The translations under genes and the position numbers were made by a program. This document shows positions 27,173 to 35,829 of a stretch of 50,080 nucleotides of DNA, in pieces (position 1 is the stretch's first letter; every line of letters begins with the position of its first letter). The stretch is from Methanocalculus sp. (GTDB lineage Archaea; Halobacteriota; Methanomicrobia; Methanomicrobiales; Methanocorpusculaceae), in contig DUKV01000041.1 of NCBI GenBank assembly GCA_013329165.1, positions 1-50,080 of the forward strand, in the 5' to 3' direction. A model generated the notes under the pieces. It saw only the letters and a program-made list of their open reading frames with translations, did not search any database and was not told the origin of the DNA.

Positions 27173-27514
27173 CTATTCCTCATCTTCTTTTGTGAACATA
27201 TGGACACGGCCTGCGACTTTGGCGAGAGTGATAACAAAGGCGATCCCGTTGCCGGGTTTATTCAGCTCCGCTGCAGATACGATCGCTTCAAGGATCGTAT
27301 CGGTCTGCTCAGGACCGACGATTGTCAGTATAATCTCCTTCTCTGGTTCAATCCTGAGCCCAAGCAGTGTCTGCATCTCATGAATGCCAGTTCCACGACC
27401 GGGAATAATGGTGCCACCTGATGCACCTGCTCTTCGGGACGCCTCGATCACCTGTTGTGACCAGCCTTTCTTGACGATCGTTACAATGAGTTCTTTACAA
27501 CCTTCACAGATCAT
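27173..27514 (-). CDS. PII-like signalling protein linked to DUF1538 membrane proteins
   Basis: A 113-residue protein of the nitrogen regulatory PII/GlnB-like superfamily, recognisable from ELIVTIVKKGWSQQVIEASR, GGTIIPGRGTG and ILTIVGPEQTDTILEAI. The T-loop region is short and lacks the uridylylated tyrosine context of classical GlnB/GlnK, and no amtB is nearby. Its ATG overlaps the stop of the upstream DUF1538 gene (ATGA), so it is coupled to the membrane proteins and probably senses a nucleotide or ligand to regulate them. Confidence 0.85.
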   Translation of the reverse strand: MICEGCKELIVTIVKKGWSQQVIEASRRAGASGGTIIPGRGTGIHEMQTLLGLRIEPEKEIILTIVGPEQTDTILEAIVSAAELNKPGNGIAFVITLAKVAGRVHMFTKEDEE

Positions 27515-28245
27515 GATGATTTCACCTTTTTAATTCGGAAATAGATCCCGAGTACAAGAATGGAGAGGATTGGGGCAAGGGCGATTAACGCTATCAGTCC
27601 AAATCCGTCGATGATCGGATCCCGCCCCTCTATGCCTCCTGCAACACCAACAGCAAGTGCCATTAAGAAAGAGACTGCCATCGGTCCTGTTGCAACACCG
27701 CCTGAGTCAAAGGCGATCGCAACAAAGTCCCGATCCGAGAGCCAGAGGAGGATGATGGCAATTGCGTATCCGATGATGATGAGGGGAAGAAACGAGAACC
27801 CGATGACGATCCGCGCCATGCCGAGTGCAACGGCAATCCCAACACCGATAGAGAGTGTATAGAGGATCAGCGTTCCCTTGATAAAACCGCTTGAGGATTG
27901 TTCAACCTGGTCGCTGAGGATACGGACTGCAGGTTCGGCATAGGTTGCCAGCATGCCGAGGAAGAATCCAAATGGGATGAGTATCCAGGCTTTGCCAATA
28001 GCGCTGAAGAATGATCCGATTGCATCTCCTGCCGGGATGAATGCGATGTGAACACCCTGAAGGAAGAGGATCATCCCGATGAGGGTGAAGAAGATCCCTT
28101 TGAAGAGGTTGATCACATGCCCCATCGGGAGTTTCAGGTACATCACCTGAAAGAGGATGAAGAAGATGGAGAGCGGGATGAGTGCGATGATTGCATCCTG
28201 CATGACATCGGCAATACCCTTGAATATGACGAGCTCGGCTATCAT
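27511..28245 (-). CDS. DUF1538 family membrane protein (second of pair)
   Basis: A 244-residue protein with about seven hydrophobic segments. The signature AFDSGGVATGPMAVSFLMAL matches a related block in the gene just upstream, so the two are paralogues. DUF1538 proteins are membrane proteins of unknown function, suspected transporters, often accompanied by a PII-like protein as here. The start overlaps the first DUF1538 stop by 4 bp and the end overlaps the PII-like start by 4 bp. Confidence 0.85.
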   Translation of the reverse strand: MIAELVIFKGIADVMQDAIIALIPLSIFFILFQVMYLKLPMGHVINLFKGIFFTLIGMILFLQGVHIAFIPAGDAIGSFFSAIGKAWILIPFGFFLGMLATYAEPAVRILSDQVEQSSSGFIKGTLILYTLSIGVGIAVALGMARIVIGFSFLPLIIIGYAIAIILLWLSDRDFVAIAFDSGGVATGPMAVSFLMALAVGVAGGIEGRDPIIDGFGLIALIALAPILSILVLGIYFRIKKVKSS

Positions 28246-28934
28246 AGCAGGATCCCAAGGAGCATAATGCCGATGATCGGCCCGATTGATGCAAGCCCGA
28301 TTAAACCGAATCCGTCTGTCAGTGCTGATCTACCGGCAAGAACCGAGCTGAGACCTATTCCAAGAGCCAGGATGAAGGGAACTGTAAGCGGTCCCGTCGT
28401 CACCCCCCCCGCATCATAGGCGATCTGCAGGTACTCTGCCGGAGTAAGAAATGCCAGAACGATCACAAGCAGGTATCCTCCGGTAAAGAGCCAGGTGATC
28501 GGCACCCCGACCACGATCCTGAGCATTGCAAGTGCAACGAAGATACCAACACCCATAGCAATTGAGATGATCATCGGATCCCGTGGAATCCCTCCGTTTG
28601 AGACCATCTCGACCATATCCGTCAGCACCCGCACATCCGGCTCCGCAACTGTGGCAAGGAACCCGAATATAAATGCAACACAGATGACCAGATAGATGGA
28701 TCCATGTTTTGGAAGATCGGATCCAATCGCCTCACCCATCGGAAGGAGACCGTTATTTACCCCAATAAGGAAGAGTGTAATGCCAGCAATGAGCATGATG
28801 ACCCCCAGGCAATAGTTGACCAGATCTGAAACCGGTGAACTGGTGAGAACTGCGAGGACGATCAATACGATCAGGGCAATGGGTGTCACTGCCTGAATGA
28901 CCTCTTTTAATGTCTCACGCCCCTCACTCAACAT
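28242..28934 (-). CDS. DUF1538 family membrane protein (first of pair)
   Basis: A 230-residue multispanning membrane protein, paralogous to the next gene. It has the block AYDAGGVTTGPLTVPFILAL and a similar order of hydrophobic segments (LIVLIVLAVLTSSP, VIMLIAGITLFLIG and others). The two half-size proteins may assemble into one transporter, in the way fused DUF1538 proteins contain both halves; that is inference. It opens a three-gene operon whose promoter region at 28935-29086 contains a direct repeat (see separate entry). Confidence 0.85.
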   Translation of the reverse strand: MLSEGRETLKEVIQAVTPIALIVLIVLAVLTSSPVSDLVNYCLGVIMLIAGITLFLIGVNNGLLPMGEAIGSDLPKHGSIYLVICVAFIFGFLATVAEPDVRVLTDMVEMVSNGGIPRDPMIISIAMGVGIFVALAMLRIVVGVPITWLFTGGYLLVIVLAFLTPAEYLQIAYDAGGVTTGPLTVPFILALGIGLSSVLAGRSALTDGFGLIGLASIGPIIGIMLLGILL

Positions 28935-28998
28935 TCCTGTTCCATCCTGTCTGAGTCTTCATGAGCCATACTGAAACCGGATACCACTCATCGCACGT

Positions 28999-29035
28999 AT
29001 CGATAAACCTGTATATCCGGATATTACTGTATATC
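28999..29035 (-). promoter_or_regulatory. Promoter and 9-bp direct repeat upstream of DUF1538-PII operon
   Basis: Reading the minus strand, GATATACAG occurs twice (complements of 29027-29035 and 29009-29017), 18 bp apart, directly upstream of TATA-like TTTATCGA (complement of 28999-29006). Transcription would then begin near 28975-28980, about 40 bp before the ATG. The repeat may be a regulator site. Confidence 0.4.
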
Positions 29036-29086
29036 ACTCTGAAATCGTAAAAAACAGATGGTTCTGGTTAAAAAATAGAGGAGGAT

Positions 29087-30373
29087 CTATCTCTTCTCCC
29101 ACCTGAGCAGATCCATCACAACCGAGAGGGTTGAACCCCTCCGTATCTCCTCGCGGAGCCGCTCCTCTGTCTTGTACCCCTCCACTGCCCTCCGGCTGAT
29201 CTCATAGGCATGCTCCTTTGGGATGACGACGACACCGCTCGCATCACCGATGATCCAGTCGCCCGGCCGCACCTTCTGACCGCAGCACCGGATCTCAGGA
29301 TTGATCTCACCAAACCCTTTCGGCTCACCGGCATTTGGGACTGCTGCTGTTGCATAGAGGGGTGTTGTCATTTCGAGGATATCGTCAAGGTCGCGGACCG
29401 CCCCGTCGATGACAATGCCAGCGACACCTTTGTTCTGGCTGGAGAGTGTTGCCAGTTCTCCCCAGGGGGCGATGGTTCTGTCGTGGCTGTTGTTGATCAC
29501 GATCACATCCCCCGGTTGAGCACGGTCAATCGCCTCAACAGGTTTTGCCCAGTCTCCGGCAAAGGTCTGGACGGTGACTGCCTGGCCGATCATCTTCCCT
29601 TCACCTGCATACCGTGTGAGCCCGCTCATTGCCCCTTTCCGGTGCATCGCATCCGAGACATTTGATGAGGAGACGCTGGTGAGCATCTGCCGGATCTCCT
29701 CATTCCGATCGATCTTCCGGAATGTGCTCTTCACCGGTGCATCGATTGCGGATCGGATCTCCCGCGTAGAACGTGTGACATCAGCCGATCTGATGATTGT
29801 CCCGCCAATAATGACGATTGCTGCCCCATGCGCAACTGCCTGCGCTGCCCGCGCCGCATCCAGCCCTCCTGCAGCGGCAATCGGGATGGAGACTGCGCCG
29901 GTGAGTTGCTCAAGGAGTTCGAGAGAATCCTTTCCGATCATCTGCTGATCGATTCCGACATGGGCATTGATGATATGCACGCCCATCTCCTCGAGCTCAC
30001 GGGCGCGGGCAACGGGATCTGTGACATTCATCATATCACCCATCAGTTGTACCCCGTAGAGATCTGCTGCTTTCACCGCCTCCCTGATGACTGAATCATC
30101 GGAATCTGCCAGGATGCAGACAACTTTTGCGCCCGCTTTTGCCGCCATCTCTACTTCAAGCGCACCGGTATCGCTGATCTTCATATCGGCAATGATGGTT
30201 GTATCAGGATGGTGTTTTTGTATCTCCCGAACAGCGCTCATCCCCTCGCTCTTGATGAGCGGCGTTCCGATCTCGATCCAGTCGGCTCCACCGGCAATTG
30301 CTTCGTCAGCAATCGCATAGGCGCGGCTGAGATCAAGGATATCAAGTGCAACCTGAAGAATCGGGGATTTCAT
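29087..30373 (-). CDS. 3-hexulose-6-phosphate synthase / RraA-like fusion
   Basis: A fusion of two domains, 428 residues. The N-terminal part (about 1-210) is a hexulose-phosphate synthase barrel: LQVALDILDLSRAY and IIADMKISDTGALE with the D-x-K-x-x-D active-site motif. The C-terminal part (about 225-428) is RraA-like: SSSNVSDAMHRKGAMSGL, GDWAKPVEAIDRAQPGDVIV and GIVIDGAVRDLDDI. In archaea lacking the oxidative pentose pathway this fusion is thought to supply ribulose-5-phosphate by reverse ribulose-monophosphate chemistry. The RraA-like function in this fusion is not settled. Start at 30373 is preferred to 30394 because AT-rich promoter-like sequence occupies 30400-30416. Confidence 0.9.
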   Translation of the reverse strand: MKSPILQVALDILDLSRAYAIADEAIAGGADWIEIGTPLIKSEGMSAVREIQKHHPDTTIIADMKISDTGALEVEMAAKAGAKVVCILADSDDSVIREAVKAADLYGVQLMGDMMNVTDPVARARELEEMGVHIINAHVGIDQQMIGKDSLELLEQLTGAVSIPIAAAGGLDAARAAQAVAHGAAIVIIGGTIIRSADVTRSTREIRSAIDAPVKSTFRKIDRNEEIRQMLTSVSSSNVSDAMHRKGAMSGLTRYAGEGKMIGQAVTVQTFAGDWAKPVEAIDRAQPGDVIVINNSHDRTIAPWGELATLSSQNKGVAGIVIDGAVRDLDDILEMTTPLYATAAVPNAGEPKGFGEINPEIRCCGQKVRPGDWIIGDASGVVVIPKEHAYEISRRAVEGYKTEERLREEIRRGSTLSVVMDLLRWEKR

Positions 30374-30435
30374 ATTTACAATTGTGGTGTTCATCCAGCT
30401 TAAAAGCTGTTTAAAAGAGAGAGGGCCGGATCAGA

Positions 30436-30969
30436 TCACTCGGACCCATACCGATCGGTGAAGGTGATGTCAGCGAGGTTCTTCTTTTTGGCAAGGGCGA
30501 ATCCTTCTGTCCCTGCTTCACCTGCGGCAATCAGCGAGATGAGCTTGTATTGCTCCGGAACCCCGAGAAGTTTTCGAATCGGCTCTGCATACTCTTTTCC
30601 TTCCCCTGCAACCCAGCAGGATCCAATCCCATATCCTGTTAAGGCAATAAGGATGTTTTCGGTTGCGGCACAGCAGTCCTCAACAACATACTGCTGGTCC
30701 CGCTCGCCAAAGACGGCAAAGCAGACTGGTGCCTCGGCGATGAACTTTCCATGGGTGGTGAGGTTTGCAATCTCCTCCCTGAGCGCTTTGTCTTTGATCG
30801 TTCCAAAGATCCATGGCTGGATATTCTTTGCCGATGGAGCTGACTTTGCACAGTCAAGGACTTTCCGGATGATATCGTCCGGAATTGGGGTGTCCTTGAA
30901 GTGCCTGATGCTATGCCGTGCCTGGATGATGGTGACGCCAAAATTGGCGATGTTTTTATTCTGGATCAT
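30436..30969 (-). CDS. Nitroreductase family FMN protein
   Basis: A 177-residue flavoprotein of the nitroreductase superfamily: ARHSIRHFKDTPIPDDIIRKVL at the N-terminus (the Arg-Ser-x-Arg FMN-binding block), SAPSAKNIQPWIF, and the second-half GYGIGSCWVAGE. Such enzymes reduce quinones, nitro compounds or flavins with NAD(P)H; the physiological substrate here cannot be told. It stands alone between the hexulose-phosphate synthase fusion and the DUF3821 gene on the same strand. Confidence 0.88.
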   Translation of the reverse strand: MIQNKNIANFGVTIIQARHSIRHFKDTPIPDDIIRKVLDCAKSAPSAKNIQPWIFGTIKDKALREEIANLTTHGKFIAEAPVCFAVFGERDQQYVVEDCCAATENILIALTGYGIGSCWVAGEGKEYAEPIRKLLGVPEQYKLISLIAAGEAGTEGFALAKKKNLADITFTDRYGSE

Positions 30970-30995
30970 AATAGATCAGAGTGTTTTTCTCAGGG

Positions 30996-31979
30996 TTATT
31001 TGTTACGCAGGAGGAGGCGGGTGATCACAGCAAGTGCACCAAGTGATGTTGCCAGTGAAATGGGTGCTGCGGTTGGTTCTGGAACGGGTGTGGGGGAAGG
31101 CTCCTCTGTTGTGACAGGTGTTGGTTCGGGTGTCGGTGTTGCCACAGTGGGAGCAGGTGTTTCGATGAGTGTTGCTGTCGGTGTCGGGATCGGTGTCTGT
31201 GTCGGTGCAGGTGTTGTGGTTGTAGTTTTTGAGAGTGAAACCGTCTCACTGCGGGGAGTTATTGTTTTTCCTACGACATTGTAGTTGTCTTTCATGTTAT
31301 TGGCATTGCAGAAGGCATGGAACTCATAGATTCCACGGGAATATCCTGCATCAGGATACCAGACCGGTCCTGTCATGTAGGGATTCCTATCAACTGCAAA
31401 GAGGAGGGGCGTTGCAACACCTGCACGGTTTGTTAAGGTAGAATATTCTATGCCCTCTTTTTGGTTGACACGCACCTCTATTGGTGCTCCGGAAACCCCG
31501 GGGCGTACTGCCATTGCATGCAGATTTGTCTCAATACGGAACTGAAGTTCAAAATCCATCGGCACCCAGAGCCCGGTTCTGTCTATCTGCCCATAGCCCA
31601 CATCATAAACCCTGATTCCAAGGTTTGGATCGGCAACGATGATTGCCGGACTCTTGGTTCCCATATCGTACCAGGTTCCGGTTTTCCCCTGGAATGTCTG
31701 GGGTGCGACATAGAATGAAGTGGCATCAGTTACCTGAATGGTTATGTCCGGACTACCTGTGGCAGGTGTTGCCCCTGCTGGAAACCACCCGAGGGTATCT
31801 CCATTACCTATTCCACACGCGGTAATATCGAGCCCCTCTTCCCCGATGAATACGGTGCCACCTGCCGGTATGTCAGATATGGCGGCATGTACCGGGGTAA
31901 TCATGAGAAAGGTAAGGAGGCAGATCCCCCATACCATTGTCTGGTATCGAATACTGTCTGGTTTTCGCATAATCATCAA
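30996..31979 (-). CDS. DUF3821-type cell-surface protein with Pro/Thr stalk
   Basis: A 327-residue surface protein. A signal peptide (MVWGICLLTFLMITPVHAA) is followed by the DUF3821 domain, recognised by the start ISDIPAGGTVFIGEEGLDIT, which is common in Methanomicrobiales S-layer-associated proteins. Residues about 255-305 form a low-complexity Thr/Pro stalk, likely a glycosylation site, and the C-terminus has a short hydrophobic helix and RNK, suggesting membrane anchoring. A start at 31970 (third Met) is possible. Ligand and exact role are unknown. Confidence 0.85.
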   Translation of the reverse strand: MMIMRKPDSIRYQTMVWGICLLTFLMITPVHAAISDIPAGGTVFIGEEGLDITACGIGNGDTLGWFPAGATPATGSPDITIQVTDATSFYVAPQTFQGKTGTWYDMGTKSPAIIVADPNLGIRVYDVGYGQIDRTGLWVPMDFELQFRIETNLHAMAVRPGVSGAPIEVRVNQKEGIEYSTLTNRAGVATPLLFAVDRNPYMTGPVWYPDAGYSRGIYEFHAFCNANNMKDNYNVVGKTITPRSETVSLSKTTTTTPAPTQTPIPTPTATLIETPAPTVATPTPEPTPVTTEEPSPTPVPEPTAAPISLATSLGALAVITRLLLRNK

Positions 31980-32024
31980 TGGAATGGTTCTACCTCATGA
32001 GGGTTTCCCTGGCAGGGGGTCATC

Positions 32025-33230
32025 TTAGATTATTGTCTGGATGCTGCTCCAGATATTCGAGAAACCCTCGGTGATCAGCACCGTCGGATCGATCCCAAGG
32101 AGCGGGAAGATGAAGATGAAATAGAGGAATGTCCCAAGGGTGCTCCCGACATTTGCAAGTGCTGCAACAAGCACAACCCGGAAGAGGGGGATCCTGCTCA
32201 TCTCAGAGATACTCTCTGCCTTGCTGATCGCTTTGAAGTCGGATACTGCTGGTTTTCTGATCTTCGCCTCAACGATCGCAGCAAACCATCCCGCAGCAAG
32301 CAGCGGGTTGAGCGAGGTGAGCCATGCAGCTGAGAAGGCGACTGCGGCAGAGAAGGGATGTCCCCGTGCGATAAGGGTTCCAAGTGCCGCAAGTGTCCCG
32401 TTGATGACAACCCACCAGGCAAATGCGGTGATCAAAACCTCGGTTCCGACACCAGAGAAGAGGATTGCGCAGATGAGGGAGAGGAAGAGGACGAGCACCC
32501 CGACCCCGATGATCTTTCCCCATGGGGGGCGGTGGATCTCAGCGGTGAGTGACTGTCGCGAGGGAAGGGTCTCTGGATTCTGAAGATAACCGGTCACTCC
32601 TCCGAGATGTCCTGCGCCGATCACTGCCAGAACCCGCTCTTCTCCCCTGAGGAGTGGAATAAGGCTCTGTGCGAGATACGCGTCCCGTTCATCAATTAGG
32701 GCTTTTGCTCCGTTTGGAGAGAATTTCCGGAACTCTTCAAGGGCGAGGGTGACAATATCCTGCTCAGTCAATGAATCGATATCCAGCTCTTCTCCTGCGA
32801 CTCCTGTGGCGGAGATGGCGAGTGCATAGATCATCCTGACCTTTTCCCTGATTGTCATCCCGCTCCAGAACCGGGAAAGGGTGATCCTGATATCCCGATC
32901 GATGAGGGCGACCCGTATCCCCTGCTCCTCGGCAAGGCGGATCGCCTCTTTCATCTCGGCACCCGGTTCTATCCCGACATTCATCCCGATCTTTCTCTGG
33001 ACATAGGCAAGAACCCACTGGACGAGCATCTGGGTCATATTCCCTGAGGAGAGTATATCAGAGATCCCCGGAGCTTCTGTTTCACTCTCCTGCTGTTTCA
33101 GTGCCGCATACCGTGGTGCATCCAGCTCCACGGCAATGATGTCGGGCTCAAACTCAGCAATGGCTGTTCGTACTTCATCGATACTCTTCTGCGAAACATG
33201 CGCGGTTCCGACAATCCTCAGTTCACCCAT
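32025..33230 (-). CDS. TraB/PrgY-family membrane protein
   Basis: A 401-residue protein of the TraB family, found in archaea, bacteria and eukaryotes, with a fold related to TIKI proteases. It shows MGELRIVGTAHVSQKS at the start, AVELDAPRY, and VIGAGHLGG, the conserved GxxH motifs of the family. The C-terminal 150 residues contain about four hydrophobic helices. The start at 33230 overlaps the stop of the upstream Cys-cluster gene by 8 bp. The usual proposed role is peptide or pheromone handling in bacteria; the role in archaea is unknown. Confidence 0.88.
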   Translation of the reverse strand: MGELRIVGTAHVSQKSIDEVRTAIAEFEPDIIAVELDAPRYAALKQQESETEAPGISDILSSGNMTQMLVQWVLAYVQRKIGMNVGIEPGAEMKEAIRLAEEQGIRVALIDRDIRITLSRFWSGMTIREKVRMIYALAISATGVAGEELDIDSLTEQDIVTLALEEFRKFSPNGAKALIDERDAYLAQSLIPLLRGEERVLAVIGAGHLGGVTGYLQNPETLPSRQSLTAEIHRPPWGKIIGVGVLVLFLSLICAILFSGVGTEVLITAFAWWVVINGTLAALGTLIARGHPFSAAVAFSAAWLTSLNPLLAAGWFAAIVEAKIRKPAVSDFKAISKAESISEMSRIPLFRVVLVAALANVGSTLGTFLYFIFIFPLLGIDPTVLITEGFSNIWSSIQTII

Positions 33231-33765
33231 GAATGCTCCACATTCCTCTGCTGTCAAAAGCAACAGTTCTCCCTTCCGGGACTGTATGGGAGGAGAAGAT
33301 CTTTTCGACAGCGTTCTCCTCCTCCTCTTCTGCCTCCTGCCTCTTCACCAGGCATGCGGCAAGTGCGTCTGCCTCTTCTGGTGTTATTGCCTCTCCAATT
33401 CCTGGACATTCGGAGATTGTTATTGTATTGCCATTGAGGGCAAACGGGTATGTCCGGCAGATCCAGGGGCGCGCCGAATAGATGGCGCACCGTTCGTCTT
33501 CAGCCAGAAAAATACATTTTCCATCCTCATTCTTCAGGCACCATTCAAAGGTGAACCATCCCCCTTCATCTGATTCGATGAATTCGGGATAAGGCAGAAC
33601 GATTTCACTCTTCTCCAGTCCGGTCGCTTCGATGATCCGGTCAATCTCGGGGGGCGAGACGATGACACGGCTTGTTTTCTCTTCGCCCTGGCAGCACGCT
33701 CCGCATTGCCGGCACCGAAAGCCGTTCGTCCTGATCTCGCGGCTGATAGTTTCTATTCTGTGCAT
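33223..33765 (-). CDS. YkgJ family Cys-cluster protein
   Basis: A 180-residue protein with a cysteine arrangement typical of YkgJ proteins: FRCRQCGACCQGEE near residue 18 and ERCAIYSARPWICRTYPFAL further on. These are thought to bind a metal or Fe-S cluster. A start at 33765 is preferred because it has AGCAGGAT just upstream and a 13-bp overlap with the amidotransferase gene; the frame extends to 33828. The function is not known. Confidence 0.85.
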   Translation of the reverse strand: MHRIETISREIRTNGFRCRQCGACCQGEEKTSRVIVSPPEIDRIIEATGLEKSEIVLPYPEFIESDEGGWFTFEWCLKNEDGKCIFLAEDERCAIYSARPWICRTYPFALNGNTITISECPGIGEAITPEEADALAACLVKRQEAEEEEENAVEKIFSSHTVPEGRTVAFDSRGMWSIHG

Positions 33766-34307
33766 ATCCTGCTGAAATTCTCGTAGATCCGGTGTCCGTT
33801 CTCTGTATGGCTCACTTCCGGATGCCATTGAAGGCCATAGATTCTCTTCTCATCGCATCCCATCGCCTCTACTCTGCAGATCGGTGAGGTGGCAAGGATC
33901 TCAAATCCCTCCGGTGCCCGTTTCACCTCATCGGCATGGGATGCCCAGACATGAATGGTCTCCGGGTATCCTTTGAGTATACTGCTATGGTTTTGGATCG
34001 TCACATCAAGGCCGCCATACCCTCCGCTCTTTCCAGGTCCAATCTCTCCTCCGAGTGATCGGGCTATCAGCTGGTGGCCGAGGCAGATGCCGAGCACCGG
34101 CAGATCGAGTTCGAGGTAGTCGGCGCACCGGCCAATCCGGTCGATACTTGGTCCGCCTCCCAGAATGATCCCGCGGCACCCTTCTTCTATCTCCGATGGA
34201 GGAGTGGTATTTGGGATCATCTTCACCGGGATATCGAGGTCGCGGAGCATCCTGTGGATCAGATGATTGAACTGCCCGAAATTATTGATGACAAAGAGGG
34301 GTTGCAT
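33753..34307 (-). CDS. guaA: GMP synthase glutamine amidotransferase subunit
   Basis: Class I glutamine amidotransferase, 184 residues, the separate small subunit of archaeal GMP synthase that supplies ammonia for XMP to GMP conversion. The nucleophile is C75 in LGICLGHQ and the remaining triad is H162 and E164 (QWHPEVSHT). The N-terminus FVINNFGQFNHLIHRML is characteristic of the archaeal GuaA amidotransferase. The ATP-pyrophosphatase subunit gene is not in this window. It overlaps the YkgJ gene downstream. Confidence 0.9.
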   Translation of the reverse strand: MQPLFVINNFGQFNHLIHRMLRDLDIPVKMIPNTTPPSEIEEGCRGIILGGGPSIDRIGRCADYLELDLPVLGICLGHQLIARSLGGEIGPGKSGGYGGLDVTIQNHSSILKGYPETIHVWASHADEVKRAPEGFEILATSPICRVEAMGCDEKRIYGLQWHPEVSHTENGHRIYENFSRICTE

Positions 34308-34344
34308 ATCCTGCTTAGTATTGGCTCTTACCCCTCTTATCTCT

Positions 34345-35355
34345 TCAGGAGTATGCTGCTATTGTCCGGAGAATTGCCTCCCTGATCATGGATGGTGAAT
34401 GACCAAGTGCTGCGGCGAGATACATCGCGCCGCCCGCGCCCATCCCCTCCTTCACCTCCCCGATACAGTATCTGGCAATTCCGGCATGGCCGAGTTCTCC
34501 AAACTCCGGATCAACATATATTGGAGCAACGCCGATCGCGTCTGCTATCTCGGGGAAGTTCGCCGATGGATCGTCGCGGACATAGACTGTTGTGACAACA
34601 CGGGGAATTCGGAGGCGTAACCCTCGTGCAACAGCAGCAACGGAAAGCATCTGGGTGCCCCCGGCAAGTACTACGTCGCCGGAGAACCCTTTGATCATGC
34701 CGCAGGCAACAGGGATCATTGGATCTCCGGTTGCCGAGACGATAGCAAGCGGTTCTGTCACTCCCTCGTTTTTTAGTCGTCTGGTGATCGAATCAGCAAT
34801 CTCTTCCTTCTGTGAATGAGGGTTCAAAACCATGCTGCTTGAGACACGGGCAGGGTATTCAAGGGCACGAAGTACACAGAGTGCTGTGGTTGTTCCGCCG
34901 GGAACACATTCTCCTATTACGAGCATATCCGAGAGTTGTGAGAGGAGGGATCCAAGCTGCTCTCCTCTAAGATACAGAGACGCTGCATCGGGAACAGCCA
35001 CTCCTCTGCGTGGATCCCCTCCGGCTCTTCCATAGAGATCATAGGTGGGGATTGTCGGGGCATGTGCGAGCCCTGCATTGATGAAGAAGGGGGAAAGAGA
35101 GCAGAGCTGCATCATCGCGCGGGTGATGATGGCCGGTGTCGGGCAGCCGGTCGGGGTATCGGGGCGGATCGGCATGCTGGTGATCGTGCCGTTTATGATC
35201 AGTTCTGAATCGAGAATCGGGGTGAAGACGGTCTTTTCAGGTGAGGGCCCTGCACCGGATATGCCGGGAACCGTTGACAGCATGGTATTTGCCAGTATCG
35301 GGGCAAAGACCGGCCTTTCTGGTGAATAGCTGATATCCTCTGATAGAAATGCCAT
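34345..35355 (-). CDS. cobT: Archaeal CobT-like nicotinate-nucleotide phosphoribosyltransferase family
   Basis: A 336-residue protein of the archaeal CobT-like family, which activates the lower-ligand base for cobalamin/corrinoid assembly. Recognisable blocks are NTMLSTVPGISGAGPSPEKT, FINAGLAHAPTIPTYDL, GECVPGGTTTALCVLRAL and VLAGGTQMLSVAAVAR. It faces cobZ-cobS across a short gap, matching its likely pathway. Start at 35355 is preferred because the region 35374-35394 is probably shared promoter; an upstream ATG at 35373 would extend the protein by 6 residues. Confidence 0.85.
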   Translation of the reverse strand: MAFLSEDISYSPERPVFAPILANTMLSTVPGISGAGPSPEKTVFTPILDSELIINGTITSMPIRPDTPTGCPTPAIITRAMMQLCSLSPFFINAGLAHAPTIPTYDLYGRAGGDPRRGVAVPDAASLYLRGEQLGSLLSQLSDMLVIGECVPGGTTTALCVLRALEYPARVSSSMVLNPHSQKEEIADSITRRLKNEGVTEPLAIVSATGDPMIPVACGMIKGFSGDVVLAGGTQMLSVAAVARGLRLRIPRVVTTVYVRDDPSANFPEIADAIGVAPIYVDPEFGELGHAGIARYCIGEVKEGMGAGGAMYLAAALGHSPSMIREAILRTIAAYS

Positions 35356-35385
35356 ATACGTTAAGTATGGCATGCTTCAAAGATA

Positions 35386-35829
35386 ATGATCGTTATGTTT
35401 GAGATCGAAGAACGCCTGGGTCGCGCAGGTGTTGGGATGGATGCGATACTGGATGCGGGCATGGAGCTGTATGTCTCTCATGGACTCTCTCCTGAAGACG
35501 GACGTTTGCAGCTTGAAAAAAATATATGGCGCGCGTTTGCAGACCCGAATGTCTCTGCACTGCTGCTCTCGGCGATCCTGCTTGAGGATGAGCTGTATGC
35601 GAAGAGAAAGGAGTCTGAGATCGCTGATGACCCGGTATTTCTCCTGGCTGATGAGATCATCGGCATGGCGATTGCAGAGGTGATTGCAGGCACCTATGCC
35701 CGCTTTGAGTTTACCCGGTACGACCAGAAGAAACCGGGTATCCTCTCGACACTGGGCCCGTTCCTCGATGATGCCGTTGCCGGACTGATCGCCGGATGCA
35801 CCTCAAAACTCTATAGTGATAGTCAATGA
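35386..35829 (+). CDS. cobZ: Alpha-ribazole phosphatase CobZ
   Basis: A 147-residue protein of the PgpA-like family, matching the archaeal CobZ described from Methanosarcina, which removes phosphate from alpha-ribazole phosphate or adenosylcobalamin phosphate in the last steps of cobalamin synthesis. Visible blocks are LELYVSHGLSP-like ELYVSHGLSPEDG and EDELYAKRKE, with a conserved hydrophobic stretch at LADEIIGMAIAEVIAGTYA. The start may be 35386 or 35395; no Shine-Dalgarno is visible, so a leaderless message from a TATA-like box near 35358 is likely. cobS overlaps its stop by 4 bp. Confidence 0.85.
   Translation: MIVMFEIEERLGRAGVGMDAILDAGMELYVSHGLSPEDGRLQLEKNIWRAFADPNVSALLLSAILLEDELYAKRKESEIADDPVFLLADEIIGMAIAEVIAGTYARFEFTRYDQKKPGILSTLGPFLDDAVAGLIAGCTSKLYSDSQ

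Noticed and set aside
31025..31284. Low-complexity repeat-like DNA, considered as a tandem repeat or CRISPR remnant
   Set aside because: It encodes the Thr/Pro-rich stalk of the DUF3821 surface protein and has no regular spacing.
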